Source: Lacinutrix himadriensis (GTDB lineage: Bacteria; Bacteroidota; Bacteroidia; Flavobacteriales; Flavobacteriaceae). From it: a stretch of 64,000 nucleotides of DNA. How positions within the stretch are numbered: the first letter of the stretch is position 1; each line of letters begins with the position of its first letter. Where the stretch lies: NCBI RefSeq assembly GCF_001418105.1, contig NZ_LIQI01000032.1, positions 124,001-188,000 of the forward strand. Reading direction: 5' to 3'. Shown here in pieces: positions 52,800 to 63,568 of the stretch. The notes under the pieces are model-generated. The model searched no databases, had not been told where the DNA came from, and worked only from the letters and a program-made list of their open reading frames with translations. The position numbers were made by a program, and so were the translations under genes.

Positions 52800-53079
52800 T
52801 ATTTTTATTTATTATATTTTTAATAGGATAAAGGTATAAAAAAAGTCCGAATGTAATTTCGGACTCTGTAATATCTATCTTTTGGATAAAACCAATATCA
52901 TCTGAATTTGGTTCTTTAAATACGAATGTATTTTCATAATGAAAATCCCAAACATTTAACAATTCGCTAACTGTAACGGAATTTTTATTTTCTGAATACT
53001 TATCGTATTTTTCCCATTTACTTTTTAAGACATCTTTTGAATAAGACTCAAAAAATTTGTCTATACTCTTCTTATCCAT
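52756..53079 (-). CDS. 107-residue first gene of the operon, antitoxin candidate
   Basis: It is soluble and highly charged, with no known domain: KKSIDKFFESYSKDVLKSKWEKYDK (helix), then TVSELLNVWDFHYENTFVFKE (beta), DITESEITFGLFLYLYPIKNII, and a tail ending FQIYQLQSC. It overlaps the SecB-like gene by 44 bases, an unusually long overlap that suggests tight coupling. In toxin-antitoxin-chaperone operons the first gene is often the antitoxin, with a C-terminal chaperone-addiction segment; the last 15-20 residues would be the candidate. Assignment is by context. Confidence 0.55.
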   Translation of the reverse strand: MDKKSIDKFFESYSKDVLKSKWEKYDKYSENKNSVTVSELLNVWDFHYENTFVFKEPNSDDIGFIQKIDITESEITFGLFLYLYPIKNIINKNNESSKFQIYQLQSC

Positions 53080-53449
53080 TTTCTTTAGTTATAACTCCAT
53101 TAAAACATTACAATAATCTTGCCATATTACAAGAATTATATTTTATAAGGTTTAAATTAGAGTATGCAAAATAACCATTTTAAAACGAATTGACAAAGAA
53201 AAACAGTTATTATTATCTTAAAAAAAGTTAAGTTAAATTGCTTTAGGATCACTTATTAAGAGCTCCGAAACACGTGTTTTCAAGACTATATTAAGTACTT
53301 TGCCTCTATTTGACTTAATTCCCAAATAACTATATCGACTCTGTTTGCTTTACTGTAAAAGGCATCAATTTAAATGGTTTCTCATTTAAAATACTAATAG
53401 ATTCTTTTGATTTTAAGTTATATAAATGCATAAAATTTATTTATTACTA
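53080..53449. other. non-coding stretch between TAC module and hsdR
   Basis: No frame looks like a gene. AT-rich with no strong hairpin. It should contain the promoter of the minus-strand three-gene module and the 3' end of the restriction operon. Confidence 0.5.
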
Positions 53450-56400
53450 TTATAATTCGTAACTAATATTTTTAAACTTCTCTACAAACGCAACAATCTT
53501 TTGAAAAACACTTTGTTTTTTAGTGTGATATTGAGGGTTTAAAGGACTCAATTTAGGCAAAATAGAATTTAGTTCCATACCGTTTTCACTTGCATACTCA
53601 CGCTTTAAAGACGCTAAAATATAACGTTTTGCTGCTTCTTCATTTAAGTTCTCTTCCTTTATTAATACTGATGCTTCTTTTTTCTGTTTTACTTTTGCAT
53701 ACGCATAAAAATCATCTATAATAGTCGCTTTTTCTTTTATACTATCTAAATCTGTTTCATTGATAAAGTCGATTACTAAAGTTTCTTTAGCTCTATTACC
53801 TAAACTTGCACGAATTACACGTCTTATTTCTTCTACTAAATCTTCTTTACTCTTTGTTTTCTTATTACTATCAAATATTAACTCTAAAATATAGTCTAAG
53901 TTTATTTCCTGCGATTTTAATAAATCCACTTCAAATACTACATCATCCCAATCAATATCTGATTCTTCTGCTTCATTTCCTTTTTTCTCTCTTCTTAACC
54001 AATCTCGAATATCATTATAAGTAGAGCGATAGTCTTGTATTGTTCTTTCTGCAGGTACTTCAATACTTTGCATACTCGCAATATCATCGTCCGTTAAAAA
54101 GTTTACTTCTTTAAATTCTTCTATTGCTTCTTCATTTGTTTTATCAATGCTTTGCAATTCTTTTAAATGATTAAACTCATCATAATTTTGCAATATGTTT
54201 TCTACTCGTAAGTATTCACCAAACAGTTTAGAAAATTCTTTTTTATCCTTTTCTGTTTCTATTTCATCAGGATTTGGGAATTTTTCTTTTAATTCTTCTA
54301 CCACTTCAATATACCCTCTACGTGCATTACCTGTTGCAATATCCGTAAAGCCCTCTAAGTATTCTTTATAGCTTTTCTCTAATACTACATTTTTAGTACT
54401 GCTATCTCCAAATAGTGTAATAGCATCAATGGTTGCTTGCTCTAAATTTCTAAAGGTTACAATGTTTCCAAAAGTCTTAGTGGCATCGTAAATACGATTG
54501 GTACGCGAAAAGGCTTGCATTAAACCATGATAGCGTAAATTTTTATCTACAAATAAGGTATTTAAAGTAGGAGCATCAAAACCTGTTAGAAACATACCAA
54601 CAACAATTAGTAAGTCTACCTCTTTGTTTTTTACTCGTTTTGCAAGGTCACGGTAATAGTCTTGAAAGCCTTTGCTATCAATACCATAATTCATTTTAAA
54701 AGCCTTGTTATAATCATCAATAGCTTTTGATAAAAACTCTTTAGCACTTACATCCATTGCAGTAGGCTCAAAGGTTTCGTCCTCTATTTCTCCAATTGCT
54801 CCTTGCTCTTCATTTGCTGCAAAAGAAAAAATAGTTGCAATTTTTAATAGCTTATCACTATCTTTTTGAAGCTTATTTAATTCTTCATAATAACACTTTG
54901 CTGCATCTACACTACTTACTGCAAACATGGCATTAAAACCGTTATTAGTCCCTTTTATACGGTGTGTTTTTTGTCTAAAATGTTGTAAAACGTATTGCGA
55001 AATCTCTTTAATACGTACTGGATGTAATAAGGCTTTTTTGTTTTCTGCTCCCGTTAATTTTTTTAAATCTTGTTCGGATTCTATACCTTTAAATTTAGGA
55101 CGTACATCGTTATAATCAACCTTAAACTTTAGTACTTTCTCATCTCTAATAGCATCTGTAATAACATAAGAATGTAATTCTGTACCAAATACGCTTTGGG
55201 TAGTCTGCGAACCAAGTGCATTACCTTTACGAATCATTTTACCATCTACAATGTCATCACCAAAAATTGGTGTTCCTGTAAAACCAAATTGATAGTATTT
55301 TTTAAACTTCTTTTTTAAGTTCTTTTGCGCTTCACCAAATTGTGAGCGATGTGCTTCATCAAAAATAAAGACGACTTGCTTTTGATAAATATCTAAGTCA
55401 CTTTCACCTTTCATTAAGTTATTCAGCTTCTGAATGGTGGTAACAATAATCTTATTATCGCTTTTATCTATGTTTCTTTTTAATCCCGCTGTACTATCTG
55501 AACCGTTTACACTATCTGGCGAAAAGCGTTGGTACTCTTTCATGGTTTGAAAATCTAAATCTTTTCTATCTACCACAAAAAATACTTTATCTACAAAATC
55601 TAATTTTGTTGCTAAACGTGCTGCCTTAAAACTGGTTAACGTTTTACCAGAACCTGTAGTATGCCAAATAAAACCACCACTTTTTGTTGTTGCCCAATTT
55701 TTAGCATTAAAAGCGCTTTGTATTTTCCATAAAATTCGTTCTGTTGCTGCAATTTGATATGGACGCATTACCAGCAATACATCACTTACATCAAATACCG
55801 AATAGGTAAGTAATACGTTTAATAATGTATGTTTATCAAAAAAAGTGGAAGTAAAGTCTTTTAAATCTTTAATTAATGAATTATCAGCCTTTGCCCAATT
55901 CATTGTAAAATCGAAACTATTTTTATTACGTTGTACTGTATTTGCAAAATAACGACTGTCTGTACCATTAGAAATCACAAATATTTGTAAGTATTTAAAT
56001 AATGAATTATCCGTATTAAAACTTTCTTTGGTATAGCGATGTACTTGATTAAAAGCTTCACGAATAGCTACACCACGTTTTTTAAGTTCTATTTGTACTA
56101 AAGGTAAACCGTTTACTAATATGGTAACATCGTAACGATTTGCATTTGTGCCTTTTTGCTCGAATTGAGAAATTACTTGTACTTTATTACGTACTACATT
56201 CTTTTTATCTACCAAATATATATTTTGAATATGCCCATCATCAAACACAAAATCATAGATATAATTATCGTGTAACTTTCTTGTTTTATCTACTAAGTTA
56301 TCACTTGGTTTGTCTAAATATTCTTCTACAAAACGCACCCATTCTTTGTCTGTAAATTGCATATCGTTTAGACTTTGCAATTGTACACGTACATTGGTCA

Positions 56401-56590
56401 ACATTGCTGTTGGTGTAGTTAAGCTTTTTACATACTCATAACCTTGATTTGTTAAATCTTTTACGAGTTCTCTCTCTAAATCTGCCTCTGTTTGATAGCT
56501 TGTAGGTGCTTCATTTAGTTCTGAAAACTTTTTGTATTTATCTAAAACAATAAAATTGTTAGATTCTGCTATGGTTTTATATTGCTTCAT
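53450..56590 (-). CDS. hsdR: type I restriction enzyme R subunit
   Basis: The 1046-residue protein has an N-terminal nuclease domain (about 130-175; [22 protein letters not shown] with the D...ExK motif) and SF2 translocase motifs: Walker [15 protein letters not shown]-like [12 protein letters not shown], motif [28 protein letters not shown] (motif V) and [10 protein letters not shown] (motif VI). A C-terminal helical domain binds the methylase. Length and motifs match the EcoR124I (type IC) HsdR. Its start overlaps the prrC end by 14 bases. It translocates DNA and cleaves it when target sites are unmethylated. Confidence 0.96.
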   Translation of the reverse strand: MKQYKTIAESNNFIVLDKYKKFSELNEAPTSYQTEADLERELVKDLTNQGYEYVKSLTTPTAMLTNVRVQLQSLNDMQFTDKEWVRFVEEYLDKPSDNLVDKTRKLHDNYIYDFVFDDGHIQNIYLVDKKNVVRNKVQVISQFEQKGTNANRYDVTILVNGLPLVQIELKKRGVAIREAFNQVHRYTKESFNTDNSLFKYLQIFVISNGTDSRYFANTVQRNKNSFDFTMNWAKADNSLIKDLKDFTSTFFDKHTLLNVLLTYSVFDVSDVLLVMRPYQIAATERILWKIQSAFNAKNWATTKSGGFIWHTTGSGKTLTSFKAARLATKLDFVDKVFFVVDRKDLDFQTMKEYQRFSPDSVNGSDSTAGLKRNIDKSDNKIIVTTIQKLNNLMKGESDLDIYQKQVVFIFDEAHRSQFGEAQKNLKKKFKKYYQFGFTGTPIFGDDIVDGKMIRKGNALGSQTTQSVFGTELHSYVITDAIRDEKVLKFKVDYNDVRPKFKGIESEQDLKKLTGAENKKALLHPVRIKEISQYVLQHFRQKTHRIKGTNNGFNAMFAVSSVDAAKCYYEELNKLQKDSDKLLKIATIFSFAANEEQGAIGEIEDETFEPTAMDVSAKEFLSKAIDDYNKAFKMNYGIDSKGFQDYYRDLAKRVKNKEVDLLIVVGMFLTGFDAPTLNTLFVDKNLRYHGLMQAFSRTNRIYDATKTFGNIVTFRNLEQATIDAITLFGDSSTKNVVLEKSYKEYLEGFTDIATGNARRGYIEVVEELKEKFPNPDEIETEKDKKEFSKLFGEYLRVENILQNYDEFNHLKELQSIDKTNEEAIEEFKEVNFLTDDDIASMQSIEVPAERTIQDYRSTYNDIRDWLRREKKGNEAEESDIDWDDVVFEVDLLKSQEINLDYILELIFDSNKKTKSKEDLVEEIRRVIRASLGNRAKETLVIDFINETDLDSIKEKATIIDDFYAYAKVKQKKEASVLIKEENLNEEAAKRYILASLKREYASENGMELNSILPKLSPLNPQYHTKKQSVFQKIVAFVEKFKNISYEL

Positions 56591-57800
56591 TTTCTGTTGC
56601 TATTGTTGAGGCTTCTTCTGTGGCTGATACTGATTCTACTGCTATTTCTTCTTTCCAATATTTGCTATTAACCAAATGTTCAAGCAATAACCTAACAGTT
56701 TGCTTTTCAGGATTAGATGGTTCTGAGACTGCTTCATTTGATAAGGTTGAATGACTAGTAAACTGAATTATTCTATTATAATATAATTGCCTATCCTCTG
56801 GTAGTAAGTCTGACCATTTTTTATATCCTAAAAAATTTGCAGTCTTTTCATATAAATTGCGAAGTAGCATAAAATGATATTTTTCAATACTTTCTGTTTT
56901 TATAGCTTCTTCAATTGTCTCCTTTAGATACAGATGATAAGAAAAACTTTTATTCGAATCTCCTTTTTTTTCTGCTAAATCAAAAGTACCATCCTCAAGT
57001 TTATTTAACATATAGCAAACTTTACTACCAAGCTCATTATACAAAACATTATAAAAAAGTGGATTGTGTGTAGAAATTATAAATTTTATACCATTTGACT
57101 TCTTTATCAATTCAGCTAAATTTACTGCTAATTCAATTAAATGATTTTCATCCAGCGAGCTTATTGGATCATCAATAAACACATACTCTAAATCATTAAA
57201 AATATCGGTTGCTCTATCTTGAAGTTCTGGAATATTTAAAAGCTCAACTACTTGTTCTATTAAGCTATAATATACACACCAAATAAAGTTACTTTCTTCT
57301 CCTTTAGAAATTTTAATATTATTCTCGCTTTGGTCGTCGCCACTTGCTACAGAAAAGGTTACTTCTGAATATGCTTTTATAACAATATCATCTCCATTTT
57401 TATCTTGAGTAGTATACTCTTCATTAAAAAAAGGTGTTACAGAATCACTTGTGAAATGTTGGAAATTTTTTACGATATTATTATCTAATCCTTGGTCTTT
57501 TAGAAATTTTAAAGCAAAACCTGTAAAATTATTAGGACGTATTATCAGCTTTCTTTCGGTATCTGCATCTAAATCATTATCCCAATAAAAAAGGTCTTCA
57601 GTAAAAGCATTATAATACATTACTTTAATACCTGATGTTTCTTGTTCTTCTTGTCCCTCTTCCGTAATTTTTGGGTCTATTAACAATCTAAATTTACGAG
57701 ATAATCGTGTTTTACCTGTACCATTAAAGGCATAAATAAGTTGTACTTTTTTATTAGCACCTCTTAATTCTTCTGCAATTTCATCTAAAGTCTTACCCAT
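56577..57800 (-). CDS. prrC: PrrC-like anticodon nuclease
   Basis: The 407-residue protein has the N-terminal ABC-type ATPase of Prr[20 protein letters not shown] (Walker A, residues 24-31), [11 protein letters not shown] (signature-like, about 164-174), [15 protein letters not shown] (Walker B and D loop, 206-220) and STHNPLFYN (H switch). The C-terminal domain has R314 and E318 (LLRNLYEKT) and H350 (FTSHSTLS), i.e. R-x3-E-x31-H. This is the same spacing as the Arg320/Glu324/His356 nuclease triad of E. coli PrrC. Gene order hsdM-hsdS-prrC-hsdR is that of EcoprrI. It should lie dormant on the restriction complex and cut the anticodon loop of a host tRNA (tRNA-Lys in E. coli) when the complex is inhibited by phage. 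Confidence 0.92.
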   Translation of the reverse strand: MGKTLDEIAEELRGANKKVQLIYAFNGTGKTRLSRKFRLLIDPKITEEGQEEQETSGIKVMYYNAFTEDLFYWDNDLDADTERKLIIRPNNFTGFALKFLKDQGLDNNIVKNFQHFTSDSVTPFFNEEYTTQDKNGDDIVIKAYSEVTFSVASGDDQSENNIKISKGEESNFIWCVYYSLIEQVVELLNIPELQDRATDIFNDLEYVFIDDPISSLDENHLIELAVNLAELIKKSNGIKFIISTHNPLFYNVLYNELGSKVCYMLNKLEDGTFDLAEKKGDSNKSFSYHLYLKETIEEAIKTESIEKYHFMLLRNLYEKTANFLGYKKWSDLLPEDRQLYYNRIIQFTSHSTLSNEAVSEPSNPEKQTVRLLLEHLVNSKYWKEEIAVESVSATEEASTIATENEAI

Positions 57801-57801
57801 A

Positions 57802-58950
57802 TTATGCTTCTATATTATCGTTAGGAAAAGTTAACAGCTTTTCTCTATAATACTCGTATTGTTTTTTACGTAAGTCTATTTCTTTTGGTAAACCTTCACT
57901 AATCGAAGTTGTAAGGGTATCGAATTTATCTAAAATTGATACTATTTTTTCTTTTAATAAAAGTGGTGGGTTTGGAATTTTAATACCACTTAAATTCCGT
58001 TGATTCAGTTTGGGTTGAGCTGCCCCAGAAATATAAGGCGTTAAATCTATACTATTCAAATAATATTCTACAAATCTACGCTCAGCATAGCTATTGAATT
58101 TTAATACATGAGCGTGATTATTGACCCAATTTTTACCACTTATGCTAAATGCAATGGGTGTTTTTCTTGCTATTAAATTTGCACCATCTTCTGATATTAG
58201 TAAAAAATCTCCATCATAAATATAATCTTTAACATAATCTACAATACCTGATGCTCCATAATAAGGAATATTACCAGGTTCTCTTAAACTGCTTGCGATT
58301 GGTTTTCTCATTGAATCTAGATTTTCAGCTAGACTACCTAATATTTCAGTTTTAACCTCACTTTCATCAAAAGTTAGTAATTGCTCACGGTAATAGTAGT
58401 ACTGTTTTCTACGTACTGTAAGTTCTTTAGTAAGCTCTTTATTAAGTTCTTTACTAAATTCAGTAAAGATATCTAAAATACGAACTATTTCTTTTTGGAT
58501 TTTTAGTGATTTCTCTGGGTTATCTGGGCATGGGATTAGGATCTCAAGTTTTTTAATTACATCCGATTTTAAAGCAGGTATTCCTGCTCCAAATTGAAAG
58601 TTCATAAGGTTACTCTGTTTATTTTTAACAAAATAATAAACATATTTATTTTCAACTACATCTATATCAGGTTTCAAATAATAACAATGTGCATTTGCCC
58701 AAAATTTTCTTTTGATAAATTGAACAAAACCAGCCGAAGCACCTCCTTGACTTATTATGGTCGTATTTTTATCAACATTAAATTTATTTGTAAATCCAGA
58801 ATAATTAGTTCCACCATTATAGGCAGGATATTCTCCTAATTCTGTAAGTTCAGTTTTATTTAATTGCTTTCCTTTTAAAACACTACAAACACTCTCTAAA
58901 GGTTTCCATTCCACTTCAACACCTTCTAACAATACATCTAACTTACTCAT
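57802..58950 (-). CDS. hsdS: type I restriction specificity subunit
   Basis: The 382-residue protein has two target-recognition domains (about 10-165 and 205-350). Each is followed by a conserved region: [19 protein letters not shown] (about 185) and [19 protein letters not shown] (about 358). The linker before the first conserved region holds three 4-residue units [12 protein letters not shown], like the TAEL repeats of EcoR124 HsdS whose number sets the spacer of the target site. Its start overlaps hsdM by 4 bases, and prrC starts 1 base after its end. It chooses the DNA site for both methylation and cleavage; the site cannot be predicted from sequence. Confidence 0.95.
   Translation of the reverse strand: MSKLDVLLEGVEVEWKPLESVCSVLKGKQLNKTELTELGEYPAYNGGTNYSGFTNKFNVDKNTTIISQGGASAGFVQFIKRKFWANAHCYYLKPDIDVVENKYVYYFVKNKQSNLMNFQFGAGIPALKSDVIKKLEILIPCPDNPEKSLKIQKEIVRILDIFTEFSKELNKELTKELTVRRKQYYYYREQLLTFDESEVKTEILGSLAENLDSMRKPIASSLREPGNIPYYGASGIVDYVKDYIYDGDFLLISEDGANLIARKTPIAFSISGKNWVNNHAHVLKFNSYAERRFVEYYLNSIDLTPYISGAAQPKLNQRNLSGIKIPNPPLLLKEKIVSILDKFDTLTTSISEGLPKEIDLRKKQYEYYREKLLTFPNDNIEA
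58420..58455 (-). repeat. three 12-bp repeats in hsdS
   Basis: Minus-strand units AGTAAAGAACTT, AATAAAGAGCTT and ACTAAAGAACTT encode SKEL, NKEL and TKEL between the recognition domains. Gain or loss of a unit by slippage would keep the frame and change the spacing of the two half-sites. Confidence 0.75.
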
Positions 58951-60500
58951 GCTTCTATCTCCTTTACGATGTTATCAATATCAGCACGCAGTTTATCTAT
59001 CTTTTTTACAGTTGTAGCTATCTCTTTATTCAATACTTCAATATTTACTTTTTCGCGTGTATCTTTAGGTTCTACATAACTATTAACAGAAAGGTTATAA
59101 TCGTTTTTCGCAATCTTAGTATTGTCAATGGTTGTGGCTACATATTCAACTTCTTCTTTAGTATCGAACATTTCCATAACTTTTGAAATGTGAGCATCCG
59201 TCATCTCATTGTTATTGGTTACTTTTTTAAAGAAATTTTCACCTGTAGCATCAATAAATTGTGTTTTAGTATCTGTTTTGTGTTTTGATAACACTAAAAG
59301 TGTAACCGCTATAGTTGTTCCGTAAAATAAATTAGGTGCTAAATTGATAATAGTTTCTACATAATTATTATCTACTAAATACTTTCTTATTTTTTGCTCT
59401 GCACCACCACGGTAAAAAATACCAGGAAAACAAACCAACGCAGCTCTACCTTTAGGAGATAAATAACTTAACGCATGTAACACAAAAGCAAAGTCTGCTT
59501 TAGATTTTGGTGCTAATACGCCTGCAGGTGCAAAACGGTCGTCGTTAATAAGTGTTGGGTCGTCACTACCTTTCCATTTTATTGAATACGGTGGATTAGA
59601 AACTATGGCATCGTAACCTCGTCTTTCATCCTTTAATTGTGGATTCATTAATGTATTACCCAATACTATATGAAACTTATCGTAGTTTACGTTATGTAAA
59701 AACATATTCATACGTGCTAAGTTATAGGTTGTATGGTTAATTTCTTGCCCATAAAAACCTTCTTCTATTATATGATTATCGAAGTGCTTTTTAGCTTGTA
59801 AGAGTAAAGAGCCAGAACCTGCTGCAGGGTCATAAATTTTATTTATTTTTTCTTGCTTGTGCATTGCTAATTGGGCAATCAATTGCGATACGTTTGTTGG
59901 TGTAAAAAATTCACCACCAGACTTTCCTGCATTGGCTGCGTATTTATGAATTAGGAACTCATAAGCATCGCCAAAGAAGTCTATCTTACTATTTTTAAAA
60001 TCCCCTTCTAATTTTAAGCCATCTACACCTTTTAAAACATCTCTTAATCTGTCGTTTTTGTTTTCTACGGTATTACCTAGTCGGTTACTGGTGGTATCAA
60101 AATCTGCGAATAAGCCTTTTATATCTTCTTCTGAAGGATACCCATTTGCAGAACTTTCTATCGCTGTAAATATTGCAGCTAGGTCTGTATTTAGGTTTTC
60201 GTTATCGTTAGCATTTTCAACTACATTAACAAACAATTCACTTGGATAGATAAAGTATCCTTTTGTTTTAATAGCATCGTCTTTTATTTCAGGTGTGATT
60301 ATATCATCTGATAGTTTTGCATAATTAACACTTCCATCACCAGCCTCAATGTATTCTGTGAAATTCTCACTTATAAAGCGATAGAATAATGCACCTAATA
60401 CAAAGTGTTTAAAATCCCATCCGTCTACAGAGCCACGTACATCGTTGGCTATTTTCCAAATTTGATTTTGTAATTCGGCTCTTTGGTTGTTGCTTGTCAT
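58947..60500 (-). CDS. hsdM: type I restriction DNA methyltransferase subunit
   Basis: The 517-residue protein has an N-terminal helical domain ([32 protein letters not shown]) and an N6-adenine methylase core: [17 protein letters not shown], motif [16 protein letters not shown], motif [14 protein letters not shown], and a C-terminal coiled coil ([28 protein letters not shown]) that contacts HsdS. Length fits type IC. First gene of hsdM-hsdS-prrC-hsdR. It protects host DNA and forms the M2S core. A weak GTTCC-N6-GGAAC dyad lies just before the start. Confidence 0.96.
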   Translation of the reverse strand: MTSNNQRAELQNQIWKIANDVRGSVDGWDFKHFVLGALFYRFISENFTEYIEAGDGSVNYAKLSDDIITPEIKDDAIKTKGYFIYPSELFVNVVENANDNENLNTDLAAIFTAIESSANGYPSEEDIKGLFADFDTTSNRLGNTVENKNDRLRDVLKGVDGLKLEGDFKNSKIDFFGDAYEFLIHKYAANAGKSGGEFFTPTNVSQLIAQLAMHKQEKINKIYDPAAGSGSLLLQAKKHFDNHIIEEGFYGQEINHTTYNLARMNMFLHNVNYDKFHIVLGNTLMNPQLKDERRGYDAIVSNPPYSIKWKGSDDPTLINDDRFAPAGVLAPKSKADFAFVLHALSYLSPKGRAALVCFPGIFYRGGAEQKIRKYLVDNNYVETIINLAPNLFYGTTIAVTLLVLSKHKTDTKTQFIDATGENFFKKVTNNNEMTDAHISKVMEMFDTKEEVEYVATTIDNTKIAKNDYNLSVNSYVEPKDTREKVNIEVLNKEIATTVKKIDKLRADIDNIVKEIEA

Positions 60501-60687
60501 TTATTGTTTTTATGATATTTTGTTCCAGAAAAGGAACTTAATTAAACTGCTTTTACAATTTTTAAATCGTTGAGAGTTAAAGTTGTTAAAAATATAATTC
60601 TTTTTGGTGGTAATAGGGAATATTTGCAAGTAAATTTTCAAAGAAAATAACCTATTGAGATAAATAGCACCTTGTATTAAGACAAGG

Positions 60688-61041
60688 CTAAAGATTAAAT
60701 TCTCTTATTAATTTTGTTGTTGTTATGTTTGTATCAATTGATCCATCCATTCTTTTTCCATTCGAAGAAATATAAATAATATGTTTCCCTTTATTATACT
60801 CCAACTCACAAGGAATCCTATAAAGACCAAAATCGAGACGAATTCTTTTTGAAATTATAGGAAATTGCACAGACACCCCTTTACTCATTCCATAAGTTTC
60901 ATAGTGTTTGTTAAAACATTTAATCCACGAAAGAATAGAAAGATATTCATCATCATTGAATTCGTATTGCGTTTCGTCTTGTATGATTATATTTTCGGGT
61001 AATCGTTTTTGAATATTCTTTAAAATAATTGTTTTGTTCAT
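60688..61041 (-). CDS. hypothetical protein, 117 residues
   Basis: Soluble, with no signal peptide and beta-rich: KNIQKRLPENIIIQDETQYEFNDDEYLSILSWI, then VSVQFPIISKRIRLDFGLYRIPCELEY, and a C-terminal KHIIYISSNGKRMDGSIDTN. It resembles small cargo proteins of accessory islands. I recognise no family. About 190 non-coding bases separate it from hsdM; the next gene upstream is followed by a cassette-like repeat, so this gene may lie at the end of a cassette run. Confidence 0.5.
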   Translation of the reverse strand: MNKTIILKNIQKRLPENIIIQDETQYEFNDDEYLSILSWIKCFNKHYETYGMSKGVSVQFPIISKRIRLDFGLYRIPCELEYNKGKHIIYISSNGKRMDGSIDTNITTTKLIREFNL

Positions 61042-61153
61042 TTTTTTGGTATTGAATTTTATTATGTCAATAATTTTTATAAAACATTAATTGTATCAAC
61101 TTTACCAATAATTAATGACAATCGTTTTGTGTATGATTACATTATGTATTTTA

Positions 61154-61212
61154 GTAACTGATTAGCAAATACAAACCAAAAATAAAATCTGATACGATTC
61201 ACATAAATAGGC
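61154..61212 (-). repeat. cassette-like 3' repeat, copy B
   Basis: On the minus strand it reads GCCTATTTATGTGAATC ... GGTTTGTATTTGCTAATCAGTTAC, starting about 40 bases after the stop of the zinc-motif gene. It aligns with copy A at 42115-42174. Confidence 0.6.
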
Positions 61213-61252
61213 AAAAACTAAAAATAATATATTTACATTACTACCAAACGTA

Positions 61253-61870
61253 TTATTCAATTTTCATTTTTTTTATAATATTCTCTAATGCTAAAGTTTG
61301 TTTCTCAGACAATTTTCCTTTTTTCTCACAACTAGATTTTAAAGAATTCACAAAACTTTTGTCAAACCAGGAATTATCTTCTGCCCATTTTAAAACAAGA
61401 TTTATTCTCGTAAAATTAGAGTTTGATTCATAACTTGTAAAGTCAATTAACTTCTGATTGATTCTTTCTCGAATTACTAATTGTTTTTCAGACAATTTCC
61501 TTTTTCTAATAGTGTCAGAATAAAATGTATAATCAAAGTCCGACAACACTTTCTTTTTTCTTAAATACTCCAAAACTTCAGGACTCATACTTTTGGATTT
61601 GTCAATTTTAAGTTTCTTAATTGATGTGAAAATTTTATTTCCATCTTCTATTCCTAAAAATTTATTTACGCAACAATTTCCAACTTCCGTTTGGGTTTTA
61701 TTGAAAGTGTTTTTTATTACACAAACATTTTTTATGGGATAATGTCCGCAAAGACATCTTTCTAGATCTTCGCTATAATATGCATATTCAAAAACCCATT
61801 CAAGTTTTGCTTTTTTCCAAATATCTGAATTACTAAGTTTTATAATTTCCTCTGTCAGTTTGTAATGCAT
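61253..61870 (-). CDS. zinc-motif protein, unknown
   Basis: The 205-residue protein has the N-terminal motif CLCGHYPIKNVCVIKN...VGNCCVNKFLG (about residues 39-72), with a C-x-C, a single C and a CC pair, probably one Zn site. A helical region follows in which KLSEKQ occurs twice (about 125 and 188). No nuclease or HTH motif is visible. Small proteins with this CxCGH/GNCCV pattern occur in Bacteroidota accessory regions; function unknown. Its start is preceded by GTTGTTAAAC and its end is followed by the cassette-like repeat (copy B). Confidence 0.6.
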   Translation of the reverse strand: MHYKLTEEIIKLSNSDIWKKAKLEWVFEYAYYSEDLERCLCGHYPIKNVCVIKNTFNKTQTEVGNCCVNKFLGIEDGNKIFTSIKKLKIDKSKSMSPEVLEYLRKKKVLSDFDYTFYSDTIRKRKLSEKQLVIRERINQKLIDFTSYESNSNFTRINLVLKWAEDNSWFDKSFVNSLKSSCEKKGKLSEKQTLALENIIKKMKIE

Positions 61871-61914
61871 TTCTTGTTTCGTTCTTTATGTTTAACAACC
61901 TCTTTTTATTTATT

Positions 61915-61972
61915 CTTTCTAATTAAACAAATACAAATTAAATAGAAAACCTGAAAGAGCTTTGTATGAAGC
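61915..61972 (-). repeat. cassette-like 3' repeat, copy D (most diverged)
   Basis: On the minus strand it reads GCTTCATACAAAGCTC ... AATTTGTATTTGTTTAATTAG, starting about 27 bases after the stop of the protease gene. It lines up with copies A-C at reduced identity. Confidence 0.45.
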
Positions 61973-61998
61973 ACAGAAAAAGTAATTAATAGTGATTT

Positions 61999-63447
61999 TT
62001 ATTCTATTCCATATGTTTCAATAACTTTACCATTAGAATCAAATAAAAATCTAACTGTGCTATTAACACTAAATTCTTTCTTTTTTCTTTCATTATAATA
62101 CTTGTAATTAGTATTTAAATCATAAGTGTATTCATTAATCTTTTCAATAGATTTTATGTAATTTCTCGAATTTGAAACAAAACCCCATAAATATTCATAT
62201 CGCTTTTTTAAATTTGAATAATTAGGCTTATTTATGTCATAATATCTACTAAACTTTGGTGATAGGAAAGAATATATTTTGTTAAAATCCCTTTGTTCTT
62301 CTGCTCGCAAAAATTCTCGAATTATATTTTCATAATTATTGCTAACTATATTTTTGTTAGACTCAGCTGTAGTATTTGATATACTATAATCAGATGTAAC
62401 AATGTTAGATTGGTCATTGTATAAGTTCGTTAATGCTAAATAAGGAATTCCAAAACTAAAACCTTGAAAATCTCCAGTTTTTGCAAAATTGACGGCCACT
62501 AAATTCCCCCATTTGTCTATAATTGGACTTCCACTTGAACCTGGCAATGTTGGTATTGAATATAAAACCCTATTATTATCTGGGTCTTGTGTTATTGTTC
62601 CTTGAGTAAATTGAGATTTAATTCCATTTCTTGTATTTGCTAAAGAGATACCATGATTAAAACCAATCATGTAAACAGCATCGTTAAGTTTAAGAGGCTC
62701 AAAACCGTTTATATTTTTTAAAGAAAATGTGTTTTTTATCTTTGTTGGCGTTGTTTTATCTTTAAGTTGAATTATAGCTAAATCAACTTCCTCTTCTCTT
62801 GCTTTTTTTATTGCGACACATTCTTTGAAATCGTTTATAGAAGTAACGTGAGTATCATCAAATGCAATACCTAGAAAAACTCGCTTTAATTCTGTAATTG
62901 TATTATCTGGATTAAAATCGAGTTTTTCTAATAATTGCTCAAATTCTAATAAATCATTGTTCGTCTCTGAGTATTCATTTTTTATTTTTATTTTTTTATC
63001 ATAATCTAAATAATCATAATATTCATTCCAAACATCAATTAATTTACTTTGTTCTGTTTCTTTTTCATTAATTGCTTTCTTTATTTTGTATCGTAAATCG
63101 TTTAAATAATCGTTTATTCCTTCTCCTACTAACTCATTTTCTTTGTTCGGATAAACTACGTGCCTATTAGTTGCCAACTCTCCTTTTTCTGAAATAAAAA
63201 ATCCAGTCCCATAACTTATTCCTGCATTTTCAATAGCTTCGTGTTCTTCGTCAAAGAAAACAGGTTTGTTATTTTCAATTGTATAAAAGAATTCAAATCC
63301 ATTATCTAATGTAGTTTTAAAATAATATGAGTTTTGAATTAATGCAACACTGTTTCTATACTTGTTGTATAATTCAGTTGGCTCTGGTGGATTTTGTTTA
63401 CAGCCAAAAACAAAAAAAATCAATGTTATTAATACAAATTGTTTCAT
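61999..63447 (-). CDS. trypsin-like serine protease lipoprotein
   Basis: The 482-residue protein has a lipobox (LITLIFFVFGC then KQNPP). The chymotrypsin-fold triad is visible: His in GELATNRHVVYP (about 115), Asp in EEVDLAIIQLKD (about 226) and Ser in TLPGSSGSPIIDKWG (about 308). A long helical insert lies between the His and Asp segments. The C-terminal 130 residues (IREFLRAEEQRDFNKIYSFLSPKFSRYYD) resemble an NTF2-like domain. There is no PDZ domain, unlike DegP. It is anchored in a membrane facing the periplasm. As it lies in the island among cassette-like repeats, an accessory or defence role is possible but unproven. Confidence 0.85.
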   Translation of the reverse strand: MKQFVLITLIFFVFGCKQNPPEPTELYNKYRNSVALIQNSYYFKTTLDNGFEFFYTIENNKPVFFDEEHEAIENAGISYGTGFFISEKGELATNRHVVYPNKENELVGEGINDYLNDLRYKIKKAINEKETEQSKLIDVWNEYYDYLDYDKKIKIKNEYSETNNDLLEFEQLLEKLDFNPDNTITELKRVFLGIAFDDTHVTSINDFKECVAIKKAREEEVDLAIIQLKDKTTPTKIKNTFSLKNINGFEPLKLNDAVYMIGFNHGISLANTRNGIKSQFTQGTITQDPDNNRVLYSIPTLPGSSGSPIIDKWGNLVAVNFAKTGDFQGFSFGIPYLALTNLYNDQSNIVTSDYSISNTTAESNKNIVSNNYENIIREFLRAEEQRDFNKIYSFLSPKFSRYYDINKPNYSNLKKRYEYLWGFVSNSRNYIKSIEKINEYTYDLNTNYKYYNERKKKEFSVNSTVRFLFDSNGKVIETYGIE

Positions 63448-63509
63448 AAGTGTATTTTTTTAAAAAAATTACTGGCAACATAATCATACTTGATTAGCTA
63501 CATATATCA

Positions 63510-63568
63510 GCAACTAATTTAGTAAATACAAACCAAATATAAAATCCAGGAGAATTTCGTAAGCAAGC
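63510..63568 (-). repeat. cassette-like 3' repeat, copy C
   Basis: On the minus strand it reads GCTTGCTTACGAAATTC ... GGTTTGTATTTACTAAATTAGTTGC, about 60 bases after the stop of the next gene. It has the same layout as copies A and B. Confidence 0.55.

Noticed and set aside
53080..53449. Small genes between the TAC-like module and hsdR
   Set aside because: No frame with a credible start, length and composition was found.
60522..60537. GTTCC-N6-GGAAC dyad before hsdM as operator
   Set aside because: Only 5-bp arms and no C-protein gene nearby; too weak to list as a site.
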